Source: an uncultured Bacteroidales bacterium (lineage in GTDB: Bacteria > Bacteroidota > Bacteroidia > Bacteroidales > VadinHA17). Taken from it: DNA of 35,443 nt. Both the position numbers and the translations under genes were made by a program. The notes under the pieces were generated by a model that was not told where the DNA came from, did not search any database, and was given only the letters and a program-made list of their open reading frames with translations. The DNA is taken from the NCBI GenBank assembly GCA_937871625.1, contig CALMRD010000342.1, positions 1 to 35,443 of the forward strand. Reading direction: 5' to 3'. This document shows, one piece after another, positions 26,014-33,991 of the stretch (position 1 is the stretch's first letter; each line of letters begins with the position of its first letter).

Positions 26014-26420
26014 TGCATCTCTGATTCAATGAATTCGAAAGGCAGGTCAACAATCTGTGCCATTTCCCTGCCGGCTTCAAGCATGTCATCATCATCCTTT
26101 ACGTAATACCATCTGGCGGAAGCCTTAATATTTTGGGCATGCAACCTTGCCAGTATCTTGCAGATATCAAGTATGCACTTTGCTGATCCGGAATTGAAAT
26201 AATTGAAATTAAAATTGATCATAACTGGCTTGCTGTTGTCATCCGACCTCAGCAGAGACTCACTGAAATCGTTCAGCCAATCAAGTATCGGGTAGTAAAA
26301 CTCCCTTACATCCTGTGGCCTGGACTCACCCTCAATCTCCAGAAAATGCTCCTCGTGGTCAAGGATGACCCTGGGTGTAAAGACTGTGGGGCTTATGATC
26401 AGCTTTTCCATGGGGGTCAT
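26010..26420 (-). CDS. siaC: SiaC-family regulatory phosphoprotein (DUF1987)
   Basis: A 136-residue STAS-like protein. The family hallmarks are FTPRVILDHEEHFLEIEGESRPQDVREFYYPILDWLND near the start (read in two parts: ILDHEEHFLEIEGESRP and REFYYPILDWL) and FNYFNSGSAKCILDI, whose Ser/Thr-rich turn corresponds to the phosphoacceptor region. In Pseudomonas aeruginosa SiaC is phosphorylated by SiaB, dephosphorylated by the PP2C phosphatase SiaA and activates a diguanylate cyclase. Here only the phosphatase partner is adjacent, with an ATGA overlap, so the output must be elsewhere or different. Starts at 26420 or 26411 (MEKL) are both possible; neither has a clear Shine-Dalgarno sequence. The gene is divergent from the TerB-ABC gene across 191 bases. 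Confidence 0.88.
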   Translation of the reverse strand: MTPMEKLIISPTVFTPRVILDHEEHFLEIEGESRPQDVREFYYPILDWLNDFSESLLRSDDNSKPVMINFNFNYFNSGSAKCILDICKILARLHAQNIKASARWYYVKDDDDMLEAGREMAQIVDLPFEFIESEMQ

Positions 26421-26533
26421 CCGGCATGTATGCGGAGAAAGGACATGCAGTTATCTTCAGACTTGTTTAAAGGAGCGATAATCTGAAAATATTTCTCCGG
26501 ATACATTTTAATTACTAACTTGAAATTCTTAAA

Positions 26534-26541
26534 CAAAGATA
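26534..26541 (-). promoter_or_regulatory. Candidate -7 box of the siaC operon
   Basis: TATCTTTG on the minus strand fits TAnnTTTG exactly, about 115 bases before siaC, but no TTG lies at the usual -33 distance. The 191-base divergent region must also contain the promoter of the ABC gene, which I cannot place. Confidence 0.35.
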
Positions 26542-26611
26542 ACATTCTGATTTAATTTTAGAAGTCAGAGTTTTAAAAGAGCATTTGCTGCCAACATAAA
26601 CTCCCCGAAGA

Positions 26612-29600
26612 ATGAGCGAGCCCATTCTGAAAGCACTGATCCGTTTATTTGCCCTGATAAGTGATATTCACCCTGACCGGGAGATATCGAGCAGGGGACG
26701 GGATGTGGTGAGGCTGTTCCTGTCAAAGCACCTTAACAATGAGCAGGTGGCAAAATATCTGACAATGTTTGATGAATATCTCAGGCTATACTATCCTGAC
26801 GTTATTTCGAAAGACAGCATCAGGGACAGGAAGCGGACCTCGCTGACAGCAATGAGGATCCTTGCCATCTGTGAGAAGATTAATGAGGAGCTCGAGCAGA
26901 AGCAGAAGATATATGTGCTGGCACAGCTGATGGACTTTATCTCTTTCAGTGCCGAGATCACCGGGAAGGAGATGGAGTTTCTTGAGACAGTGGCTACGGC
27001 ATTTAATATTCACCAGACTGAATACAATGATATTCTGGGCTTCATCCTCGAACCCCACCAGGTCAGCATCAGAGATGAGAGGCTGCTGATCATCGACAGC
27101 CGGGAAGCATCTGACAGGCAGAAGATTAAGCACCTTTGCAATGAGAACCTCAAGGGCCGACTGCTTTTCCTGAATGTTGCAAGCACCAATACCCTTCTGA
27201 TGAAGTTTAATGGCAGGGAGGATCTTGTGCTGAACGGGCAGAATATTTTTCCGGAACAGACTTATGTGTTTGACCACGGGTCAACAATCAGGGGTGCCTC
27301 TCTGAATGCTATTTACTATAACGATGTTGCAGAGGTCTTTACAGGGGCGGAGTTCAAGCTCAGGGTTGCCCTCGATGCCACGGATATCAGCTTACGGTTC
27401 AGAAACAGTGAAAACGGTGTACAAAATCTGACTATCCACGAGGAATCGGGGAAGCTGGTTGGGATAATGGGAGGGAGCGGCGTCGGGAAATCGACCCTGT
27501 TGAATCTCCTTAGCGGAATTTTCATGCCGGAGACGGGGAACGTGCTTATCAACGGGTATGATATTCATACATCCGAAGGTAAGGATCACCTGAAAGGGGT
27601 AATAGGGTTTGTGCCCCAGGATGATCTTCTTTATGAGGAACTGACCGTCTTCCAGAACCTCTGGTACAATGCCCGCATGTGTCTCAACAATTACGGCGAG
27701 TCTGCGATCAGGGAGGAGGTTGAAAGCATACTGAAGGATCTTGACCTTTATGAGATAAAAGATCTGAAAGTGGGCAGTCCTGTCAACAAGATAATCAGCG
27801 GGGGCCAGAGAAAAAGACTGAATATTGCCCTTGAGCTTATCAGGGAACCGACCATACTTTTTGTCGATGAACCCACTTCAGGGCTTTCATCGGTTGATGC
27901 GGATACGGTAATGACCATGCTCAAGGAACAGACCTACAAGGGGAAGCTGGTTATTACAACGATACATCAGCCGGGATCGGATATCTACAAGATGTTTGAC
28001 CGTATAATGATCCTTGACAGGGGTGGCTATTTGATTTTCTATGGCAATCCCAACGAAACTGTAACCTGGTTCAAGACCCACACTAACCTGGCCAATGCTC
28101 TTGAAGATCAATGCATCAACTGTGGCAATGTGGATACCGACCAGCTGCTTCGTATCATTGAATCCAAAGTGGTCAACGAGCATGGCAGGCCCACTCATCT
28201 GAGAAGAGTCTCACCAGCAGAATGGGCCGACCTGTACGAGGCAGAGAAAGGCAGCAAACAGCGCGGAAAAACAATAACCCGTGACCCGTTGCCTGAAAAT
28301 AAATATTCTATTCCCGGGCTGGCAAAACAGTCGGCAATCTTTTTTATGAGAGATCTCTTATCCAGGATTGCTGACAGGCAATATATGATTGTCACACTGC
28401 TTGGAGCGCCTCTTCTGGCAGTCCTGCTTGCCTTTTTTACCAGGGATGTATCGGGGCAGGCCTATAGCTTAAGTGAGAACGAAAACCTGCCGGCATATAT
28501 GTTCATGTGTGTTGTTACGGCGTTTTTCATGGGACTGATCCTGAGTGCCGAGGAGATCGTTAAAGACCGTAAGATCCTTAAGCGGGAGTCTTTTCTTAAG
28601 CTCAGCTGGTTCAGCTATATCAATTCCAAGGTAATGATGATGTTCATTATCTCTTCGTTACAGACGATAGCTTTCGTGCTGGCCGGGAACCTTATTCTTG
28701 GGATTAACGGGATGACTCTCACATACTGGATTGTACTGTTCAGTTCCTCCTGTCTTGCCAATCTGATAGGCCTGAACATCTCATCTGCATTCAACTCGGT
28801 AGCCACGATCTACATTCTCATACCCTTTATAATCATACCGCAGCTTCTGTTCAGCGGCGTCCTGGTCAAGTTCGACAATCTCCACAGGAGGGAGGGCACT
28901 GTCAATGAATATGTGCCTGTTCTTGGTGATCTGATGCCTGCCCGCTGGGCATACGAAGCTCTTGCCGTGGAGCAGTATAAAAGCAACAGGTTTGAAGAGA
29001 AGTTTTTCATGTATGATATGGAGATCAGCCAGAACAACTGGTATGCATCATTTCTGACAGAGGCTCTCCGGAGAGATCTTTGGGTGTGCCGCAATTATTA
29101 TGACAGTTCTGAGTACAGGGACGTTGTTACGGACAACTTTGGGAAAATCACACGGTACATTCAGAAATTGTCTGTTCTTGCCGGTTTTGATCCTCCCCCC
29201 AATGAGCTTATCAGATCACTGAACAGTGACGGGTTTGATCCTTCTGTAGCTGAGATGATGGAACATTTGCTTGACAGCCTGGCAGACAGATTTAAAACTG
29301 TCAGGAACATCAACATGGCTAAAAAAGACTCAGTTACCGCAGTACTGATAGCAAAAATGGGCAAGAGCGCATTCCTGGAGCTTAAAGAAAATTATACCAA
29401 CAAGAGGCTCCGGGAGATACTCCTTGATGAGTACAATACGACCAAGAGTATTGAAACCAGGGGGAAGATCATTCAGAAGTATGAGCCTGTTTACATGAAG
29501 CCTGTATCCGGGAACGGCCGTGCGCATTTTTATGCACCGTACAAGAAGATAGGGAACATATTGGTTGACACCTTCCTCTTCAACATCATTGTACTCTGGC

Positions 29601-29695
29601 TTGTCTCCCTGGTACTTTACCTTGCCCTCTACCTGAAGGTTTTAAAGAAGATTACCGGCTCCGGGTTCGCTATCAGGAATGTCAGGAGGCGGTAG
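26612..29695 (+). CDS. TerB-like domain-ABC transporter fusion (ABCG-like half-transporter)
   Basis: A 1027-residue protein. Residues 1-145 are helical and resemble the TerB/tellurite-resistance fold (LKALIRLFALISDIHPDREIS, then LAQLMDFISFSAEITGKEMEFLETVATAF). A region of about 100 residues (150-250) looks FHA-like or beta-rich. The ATPase has Walker A GGSGVGKST (287-295), Q-loop FVPQDD, signature ISGGQRKRLNIA (395-406), Walker B ILFVDEPTSGL (415-425) and the switch TIHQPG. The ABC2-type membrane domain follows from about 590 (MIVTLLGAPLLAVLLAFF, FMCVVTAFFMGLILSAEEIV, IYILIPFIIIPQLLFSGVLV), with a large soluble loop before the last helix (IIVLWLVSLVLYLALYLKVL). The architecture is ABCG-like, with ATPase before permease. 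Substrate unknown. It is divergent from siaC. Confidence 0.88.
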   Translation: MSEPILKALIRLFALISDIHPDREISSRGRDVVRLFLSKHLNNEQVAKYLTMFDEYLRLYYPDVISKDSIRDRKRTSLTAMRILAICEKINEELEQKQKIYVLAQLMDFISFSAEITGKEMEFLETVATAFNIHQTEYNDILGFILEPHQVSIRDERLLIIDSREASDRQKIKHLCNENLKGRLLFLNVASTNTLLMKFNGREDLVLNGQNIFPEQTYVFDHGSTIRGASLNAIYYNDVAEVFTGAEFKLRVALDATDISLRFRNSENGVQNLTIHEESGKLVGIMGGSGVGKSTLLNLLSGIFMPETGNVLINGYDIHTSEGKDHLKGVIGFVPQDDLLYEELTVFQNLWYNARMCLNNYGESAIREEVESILKDLDLYEIKDLKVGSPVNKIISGGQRKRLNIALELIREPTILFVDEPTSGLSSVDADTVMTMLKEQTYKGKLVITTIHQPGSDIYKMFDRIMILDRGGYLIFYGNPNETVTWFKTHTNLANALEDQCINCGNVDTDQLLRIIESKVVNEHGRPTHLRRVSPAEWADLYEAEKGSKQRGKTITRDPLPENKYSIPGLAKQSAIFFMRDLLSRIADRQYMIVTLLGAPLLAVLLAFFTRDVSGQAYSLSENENLPAYMFMCVVTAFFMGLILSAEEIVKDRKILKRESFLKLSWFSYINSKVMMMFIISSLQTIAFVLAGNLILGINGMTLTYWIVLFSSSCLANLIGLNISSAFNSVATIYILIPFIIIPQLLFSGVLVKFDNLHRREGTVNEYVPVLGDLMPARWAYEALAVEQYKSNRFEEKFFMYDMEISQNNWYASFLTEALRRDLWVCRNYYDSSEYRDVVTDNFGKITRYIQKLSVLAGFDPPPNELIRSLNSDGFDPSVAEMMEHLLDSLADRFKTVRNINMAKKDSVTAVLIAKMGKSAFLELKENYTNKRLREILLDEYNTTKSIETRGKIIQKYEPVYMKPVSGNGRAHFYAPYKKIGNILVDTFLFNIIVLWLVSLVLYLALYLKVLKKITGSGFAIRNVRRR

Positions 29696-29820
29696 CCGGG
29701 ATCCGGCGACAGCTAACTCCCCTGAGGGTGATGTGGATCGCCTGATCACCTTTCAGCGGGCAGAAACGCTTGTCCCAATTTCCACCCTGTGGTTCTGTAT
29801 AGCCTCCCTGGCCCTACCTG

Positions 29821-29877
29821 TTAAAAGTCTTTATTAAAAATTTGTACATGGCCAGCCAAATTTTATAAAGTCTTTAT
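29821..29877. promoter_or_regulatory. Paired direct repeats upstream of the KdpD-like gene
   Basis: AAAGTCTTTAT occurs at 29824-29834 and 29867-29877, 43 bases apart. The second copy has TTTAT 11 bases upstream of its own TTTAT (29862, 29873), the one-turn direct repeat typical of OmpR/KdpE-family sites. The 270-base gap 29696-29966 shows nothing else I can assign. Confidence 0.45.
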
Positions 29878-29966
29878 GAAAGCATTGTCAAATTTGTTTG
29901 GTTATCAGGCGGCCAGTTGCGTCCAATAATAAAAGCATAAATTTGGTATCGCTTAAGAATAAAAAA

Positions 29967-31496
29967 ATGAAAGGCACCTTGCTATTATTGCGTCTGCCAT
30001 TATTTACAAAAATCTACCAGTATTTCCTGGTTGTCATAATAATTGGGCTGACAACCTTGATTCTCAGTCCGCTTTCAAACCCGCAGAGTTATCATATTGT
30101 TTCATTCATTCTTCTGTTCGTTGTTGCCATGCTTGCGGTCTTTATGGGGATAGGGCCCGTTCTGCTGGCTTCAACTATAAGTGCCATTTCCTGGAACTAT
30201 TTTTTCATTCCGCCTTATCACACTTTTCATATTGAGAAGACCGAAGACAGGCTGATGTTTATCTCCTTCTTTATCATTGCGCTTCTGAACGGCATCCTTA
30301 CCAACAGGATACGCAGGCAGGAGAGGCTGGTCAGAGACCGGGAGAATCAAACCAATGCCCTGTTTCAGCTTACTGAGGAGCTTTCAAAAGCCAGCGGGAT
30401 TGACAGCGTTCTTGAAGTAGCACGCAATGATTTCAGGAAACATTTCAATGCCGAATGCTGGTTCATAATTCAGGATGGCAACAACAAACTTGATTTTGCG
30501 TCACCTGGCAAGGGCATAAATGAAACACCTGACATAGATAAACAGATAGTTGAAATGGTCTTCCGGGACTCGGTCAAAGCGGGCAGATATACAGACTCTT
30601 CAGAAGAAGCCGACCTGACCTATCATCCGCTTACGGGAACCCGTCTAAATCCCGGAGTCATCGCCATCAGCATCGACAGGCCGGCATATATTAACAGGGG
30701 AGCATTCTGGGACACTTATTTTACACAGATTTCCAACGCTCTTGAACGTGAGTTTCTCGCTGAACTGGCAGTGAAAGCGAGGATACTGGATGAGTCGGAC
30801 AAGCTGTATAAGACCTTGTTCAATCTCATCTCTCATGAATTCAGGATCCCGATCGCTGCGATAATGGGGGCATCCGACACATTGATGATTTCAGAGACCT
30901 CCCTCAAAAGCCGGAAAGAGTTATACAGTGAGATATTCAAGGCATCAGCGAGGCTCAATCATCTGATCGAGAATCTTCTGAATATGTCACGTCTTGAGAG
31001 CGGTAAAATTGCATTGCACCCCGACTGGTACGATGTTAATGATCTTGTAAACAAGGTTTGTCAGAATCTCAAACAGGATCTGGATCAGTTTAATTTCAAA
31101 ACGATCATACCTGAAGATATGCCCCTGGTCTGGATCGATTTCGGTCTTATGGAGCATGTCCTGTATAACCTTTTACTTAACTCGTGCCAGCACTCTCCCG
31201 CTTCGGGTGATATTGAGCTGGAGGCAGAGTACGTTAACGGAGAGTTTATTCTGAAGGTGACTGATAGCGGTCCCGGTTTTCCTCCGCGTCTCCTGCCCAA
31301 TGTTTTTGATAAATTTTTCAGAGTGGACGGATCCAGGGCAGGAGGCCTGGGTCTGGGTCTGTCGATAGTAAAAGGGCTGGTTGAGGCTCATAACGGTAAT
31401 GTAAGGGTAGAGAACAACCCGGGCGGAGGCGCCGGATTTACTGTCTCAATACCTTCCGGGGTACCTGATATGCATGAATTAACACAAGCAGAATGA
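29967..31496 (+). CDS. kdpD: KdpD-like sensor histidine kinase lacking the KdpD/Usp input domains
   Basis: A 509-residue kinase equivalent to the C-terminal half of KdpD. It has a DUF4118-type four-helix membrane domain (HIVSFILLFVVAMLAVFMGIG, TISAISWNYFFIPPYHTF, LMFISFFIIALLNGILTN), a GAF-like region (about 140-265), a HisKA domain with H290 in ISHEFRIPIAAIMGASDTL, and an HATPase with NLLLNSCQHSP, VTDSGPGFPP and GLGLGLSIVKGLVEAHNG. The N-terminal KdpD and universal-stress domains of standard KdpD are absent. A TTG at 29898 could extend it by 23 residues, but the ATG at 29967 directly precedes the first helix. It overlaps the response regulator by four bases. It probably senses potassium or osmotic stress. 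No KdpFABC genes are present; the likely target is trkH downstream. Confidence 0.88.
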   Translation: MKGTLLLLRLPLFTKIYQYFLVVIIIGLTTLILSPLSNPQSYHIVSFILLFVVAMLAVFMGIGPVLLASTISAISWNYFFIPPYHTFHIEKTEDRLMFISFFIIALLNGILTNRIRRQERLVRDRENQTNALFQLTEELSKASGIDSVLEVARNDFRKHFNAECWFIIQDGNNKLDFASPGKGINETPDIDKQIVEMVFRDSVKAGRYTDSSEEADLTYHPLTGTRLNPGVIAISIDRPAYINRGAFWDTYFTQISNALEREFLAELAVKARILDESDKLYKTLFNLISHEFRIPIAAIMGASDTLMISETSLKSRKELYSEIFKASARLNHLIENLLNMSRLESGKIALHPDWYDVNDLVNKVCQNLKQDLDQFNFKTIIPEDMPLVWIDFGLMEHVLYNLLLNSCQHSPASGDIELEAEYVNGEFILKVTDSGPGFPPRLLPNVFDKFFRVDGSRAGGLGLGLSIVKGLVEAHNGNVRVENNPGGGAGFTVSIPSGVPDMHELTQAE

Positions 31497-32176
31497 ATGA
31501 GAAAAAAAACATACTGATCATTGATGATGAGGTCCAGATCCGCAGATTGCTGGAGATTTCACTGTCGGCATACGAATTCAATACATTTTTTGCTGAGACC
31601 GGACAGCAGGGACTGGTGGCAGCTGCAACCCACCATCCTGCGTTGGTAATTCTGGACCTGGGTCTCCCGGATACTGATGGCCTGCAACTGCTACTCAGGT
31701 TACGGGAATGGTTTACCAAACCTGTTATTGTCCTTTCAGTTCGCAGTTCGGAGGAAGATATTGTGGCAGCATTGGATAATGGTGCAAATGACTACCTGAC
31801 CAAACCTTTCAGGAGCGGTGAATTGATCGCCAGAATCCGTGCAGCAATCAGATCGAATGAGGAGAGAAAGGATAGTCCAATGATGGAATTCGGGTCACTC
31901 ACTATTGATATGATCAGTCATGTGGTACGCAAGGACGGCGAGATAATCAGGCTTACGACAACAGAATTCGCCTTGCTGGCTCTCCTGGCCGGAAACAGCG
32001 GCCGTGTGCTTACTCATCAGTTCATCCTTAAAGAGATATGGGGTTATGGCTACCGGGAACAGACACAATATCTGCGCGTTTTTATTGCCCAGCTCAGAAA
32101 GAAGATCGAGGACAATCCTTCAAAACCTGTACTGCTTGTTACTGAGTCGGGCATAGGATACAGGTTTGGTAATTAG
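31493..32176 (+). CDS. kdpE: KdpE-like OmpR-family response regulator
   Basis: A 227-residue regulator. The receiver domain has DD near the start (LIIDDEVQIRR), the phosphoacceptor in ILDLGLPDTDGL, and the conserved T/S and K positions in VLSVRSSEED and YLTKPF. The winged-helix domain (about 130-227) has the KdpE-like signature QTQYLRVFIAQLRKKIE and ends TESGIGYRF. It is translationally coupled to the kinase by ATGA. Direct repeats of the type AAA(G/A)TCTTTAT upstream of the kinase and of trkH are candidate binding sites, suggesting autoregulation and control of trkH. Confidence 0.9.
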   Translation: MNEKKNILIIDDEVQIRRLLEISLSAYEFNTFFAETGQQGLVAAATHHPALVILDLGLPDTDGLQLLLRLREWFTKPVIVLSVRSSEEDIVAALDNGANDYLTKPFRSGELIARIRAAIRSNEERKDSPMMEFGSLTIDMISHVVRKDGEIIRLTTTEFALLALLAGNSGRVLTHQFILKEIWGYGYREQTQYLRVFIAQLRKKIEDNPSKPVLLVTESGIGYRFGN

Positions 32177-32320
32177 CACAATTACACTGATTGTATTCCA
32201 GCCGATGCCGGCATTCAGTGCCCGGGACTAGCCTGATTCTGTTCTACGGCTTAACTAATTTGTCATCCCACGGGTACCGTCATTCTGTGCCCGTGGCTGA
32301 TCCGCCCCTGTCCTGTCACA

Positions 32321-32339
32321 TCTTTACAAAATCTTTATA
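32321..32339. promoter_or_regulatory. KdpE-type direct repeat upstream of trkH
   Basis: TCTTTA at 32321 and again at 32332, 11 bases apart. The second half (AAAATCTTTAT) resembles the AAAGTCTTTAT copies before the KdpD-like gene. It lies 75-90 bases before the trkH ATG. Confidence 0.45.
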
Positions 32340-32412
32340 ACCCCGGGGCAATTCTTTACTTAATGCTTACGGTTCCTGGCTCAATTTTGTGCAGGAAATT
32401 CATTTTGCACTG

Positions 32413-33858
32413 ATGAGATTGATAAATCCATTGACAATCCTCAGGATTCTGAGTACCATTCTGCTGATTGAGACTGGGTTCTTCCTGCTCTGCCTTCCGG
32501 TAACCTTCATTTACAGAGAGCCACTGCAGCCGTTTCTCATATCCCCGGCAATCAGTGGAGTGTTGTATCTGTTTCTCCGTTTTATCGGCAGAAAGGCTGA
32601 CCCAAGGGTGGTAAGCAACAGAGATTCATTTCTAATCGTGATTATCGCGTGGATCTCATTTTCACTTTTGGGTTCGCTGCCCTATCTGATCAGCGGTAGC
32701 ATACCATCATTTGTTGATGCCCTCTTCGAATCAACGTCAGGATTCACGACGACAGGCTCTTCAATCCTGCAGGATGTTGAAGCGCTTCCATATTCAATTC
32801 TTTTCTGGAGAAGCCTTACGCACTGGATCGGGGGAATTGGAATAATAGTATTGGTCATACTCGTACTTCCGTCTCTTAAAATTGCCGGATACCATCTCTT
32901 CAGCCTGGAATCTTCGCTTAAGGAAAAAATCCACCCGAGAACCAGGGGGGTAGTATACCGGGTTCTCTATATTTATGTTGGTCTCACTGTTATTGAGATA
33001 CTTTTTCTGGTACTCGGAGGCATGAATCTATTTGACAGTGTCTGCCATGCCTTCGGAACAGTTGCTACGGGAGGCTTCTCACCAAAAAATACCAGCCTGG
33101 CAGAGTACTCGTCATATATTCAATATGTTGTTGCTGTTTTTATGTTTTTATCAGCAACAAGCTATGTGGTATTTTATTATGCTTTGAAGGGGAGTTTCAA
33201 GAAGGTTTTTAAAAATGATGAATTCTGGGCCTATCTCTTTATTGTTACTGCGAGTGTGGTCTTTGTCACTCTCACCTTATATTTTAAAACGGAACGTAAC
33301 TTTGAGCTCTCTTTCCGGCATGCATTCTTCCAGGTTGTCTCCCAGATAACATGTACAGGATATGCAACATCAGATTACACGGCGTTTCCATCAATCGGGA
33401 TGTTTTTTATGTTCCTGATCATGTTTTCCGGGGGGTCAACAGGATCAACCACCGGAGGAATAAAGATTGCACGGCATCTGGTATCCATGAAGAATCTCAG
33501 GAACACATTTATCAGGATCCAGCATCCCAATGCAGTCATCCCCATCAGGCTGAACGGGAGGATTGTCCCGGAGGGGTATGCAAACCAGATGACGGTCTTT
33601 ATTCTGCTCTATCTTTTCATTTTTGTAACCGGTAATATAATCATGCAACTGACGGGCATCTCCATTTTAGAGGCCTCCGGAGCCTGCGCATCGTGTATGG
33701 CAGGCATCGGCCCCGGGTTGGGAGCCTCAGGAAATATGGGCAATTATGCTCATTTCAATGACGCTGCCAAGATCACCATGATGCTCCTGATGCTGATTGG
33801 TCGTCTTGAGCTATTCACCTTCCTGACCATCTTCACCCGTACATTCAGGAGAAACTGA
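32413..33858 (+). CDS. trkH: TrkH-family potassium uptake transporter
   Basis: A 481-residue polytopic membrane protein of the Trk/Ktr type. The four pore-loop filters are visible in order: STSGFTTTGSSI, FGTVATGGFSP, ITCTGYATSDY and GLGASGNMG. Between filters 3 and 4 is GGSTGSTTGGIKIAR, the characteristic intramembrane loop. It takes up potassium with a cytoplasmic TrkA-type NAD-binding subunit, which is not encoded here. A GTG at 32389 would add eight residues (MQEIHFAL); I prefer the ATG at 32413 because RLINPLTILRILSTILL looks like the natural TrkH beginning, though AGGAA lies 15 bases upstream. It is separated from kdpE by 236 bases with its own candidate operator, and is convergent with the prolyl oligopeptidase. 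Confidence 0.92.
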   Translation: MRLINPLTILRILSTILLIETGFFLLCLPVTFIYREPLQPFLISPAISGVLYLFLRFIGRKADPRVVSNRDSFLIVIIAWISFSLLGSLPYLISGSIPSFVDALFESTSGFTTTGSSILQDVEALPYSILFWRSLTHWIGGIGIIVLVILVLPSLKIAGYHLFSLESSLKEKIHPRTRGVVYRVLYIYVGLTVIEILFLVLGGMNLFDSVCHAFGTVATGGFSPKNTSLAEYSSYIQYVVAVFMFLSATSYVVFYYALKGSFKKVFKNDEFWAYLFIVTASVVFVTLTLYFKTERNFELSFRHAFFQVVSQITCTGYATSDYTAFPSIGMFFMFLIMFSGGSTGSTTGGIKIARHLVSMKNLRNTFIRIQHPNAVIPIRLNGRIVPEGYANQMTVFILLYLFIFVTGNIIMQLTGISILEASGACASCMAGIGPGLGASGNMGNYAHFNDAAKITMMLLMLIGRLELFTFLTIFTRTFRRN

Positions 33859-33918
33859 CAATATCACCTTTAGGGATAGACATACGCTGGTGAATATTAG
33901 AACCGGCAACAGAAAGAT

Positions 33919-33946
33919 CAGCCCGCTGCAGAGATGCAGCGGGCTG
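33919..33946. terminator. Bidirectional hairpin between trkH and the peptidase
   Basis: Perfect 12-bp stem CAGCCCGCTGCA / TGCAGCGGGCTG with GAGA loop in a convergent gap. Flanking A-rich DNA on one side gives a short T tract for the minus strand, while the plus-strand tail is weak. Confidence 0.7.
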
Positions 33947-33991
33947 AAAAATATGCGTGATCTGGTTCTGTTACTGTTCCGTAACCGGCAG

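Noticed and set aside
26786-27277. 163-residue minus-strand frame
   Set aside because: It is antisense to the TerB-like/ABC gene, whose ATPase motifs fix the coding frame.
29898-29966. N-terminal extension of the KdpD-like kinase from TTG 29898
   Set aside because: The added 23 residues are polar and unlike KdpD, and ATG 29967 lies directly before the first membrane segment.
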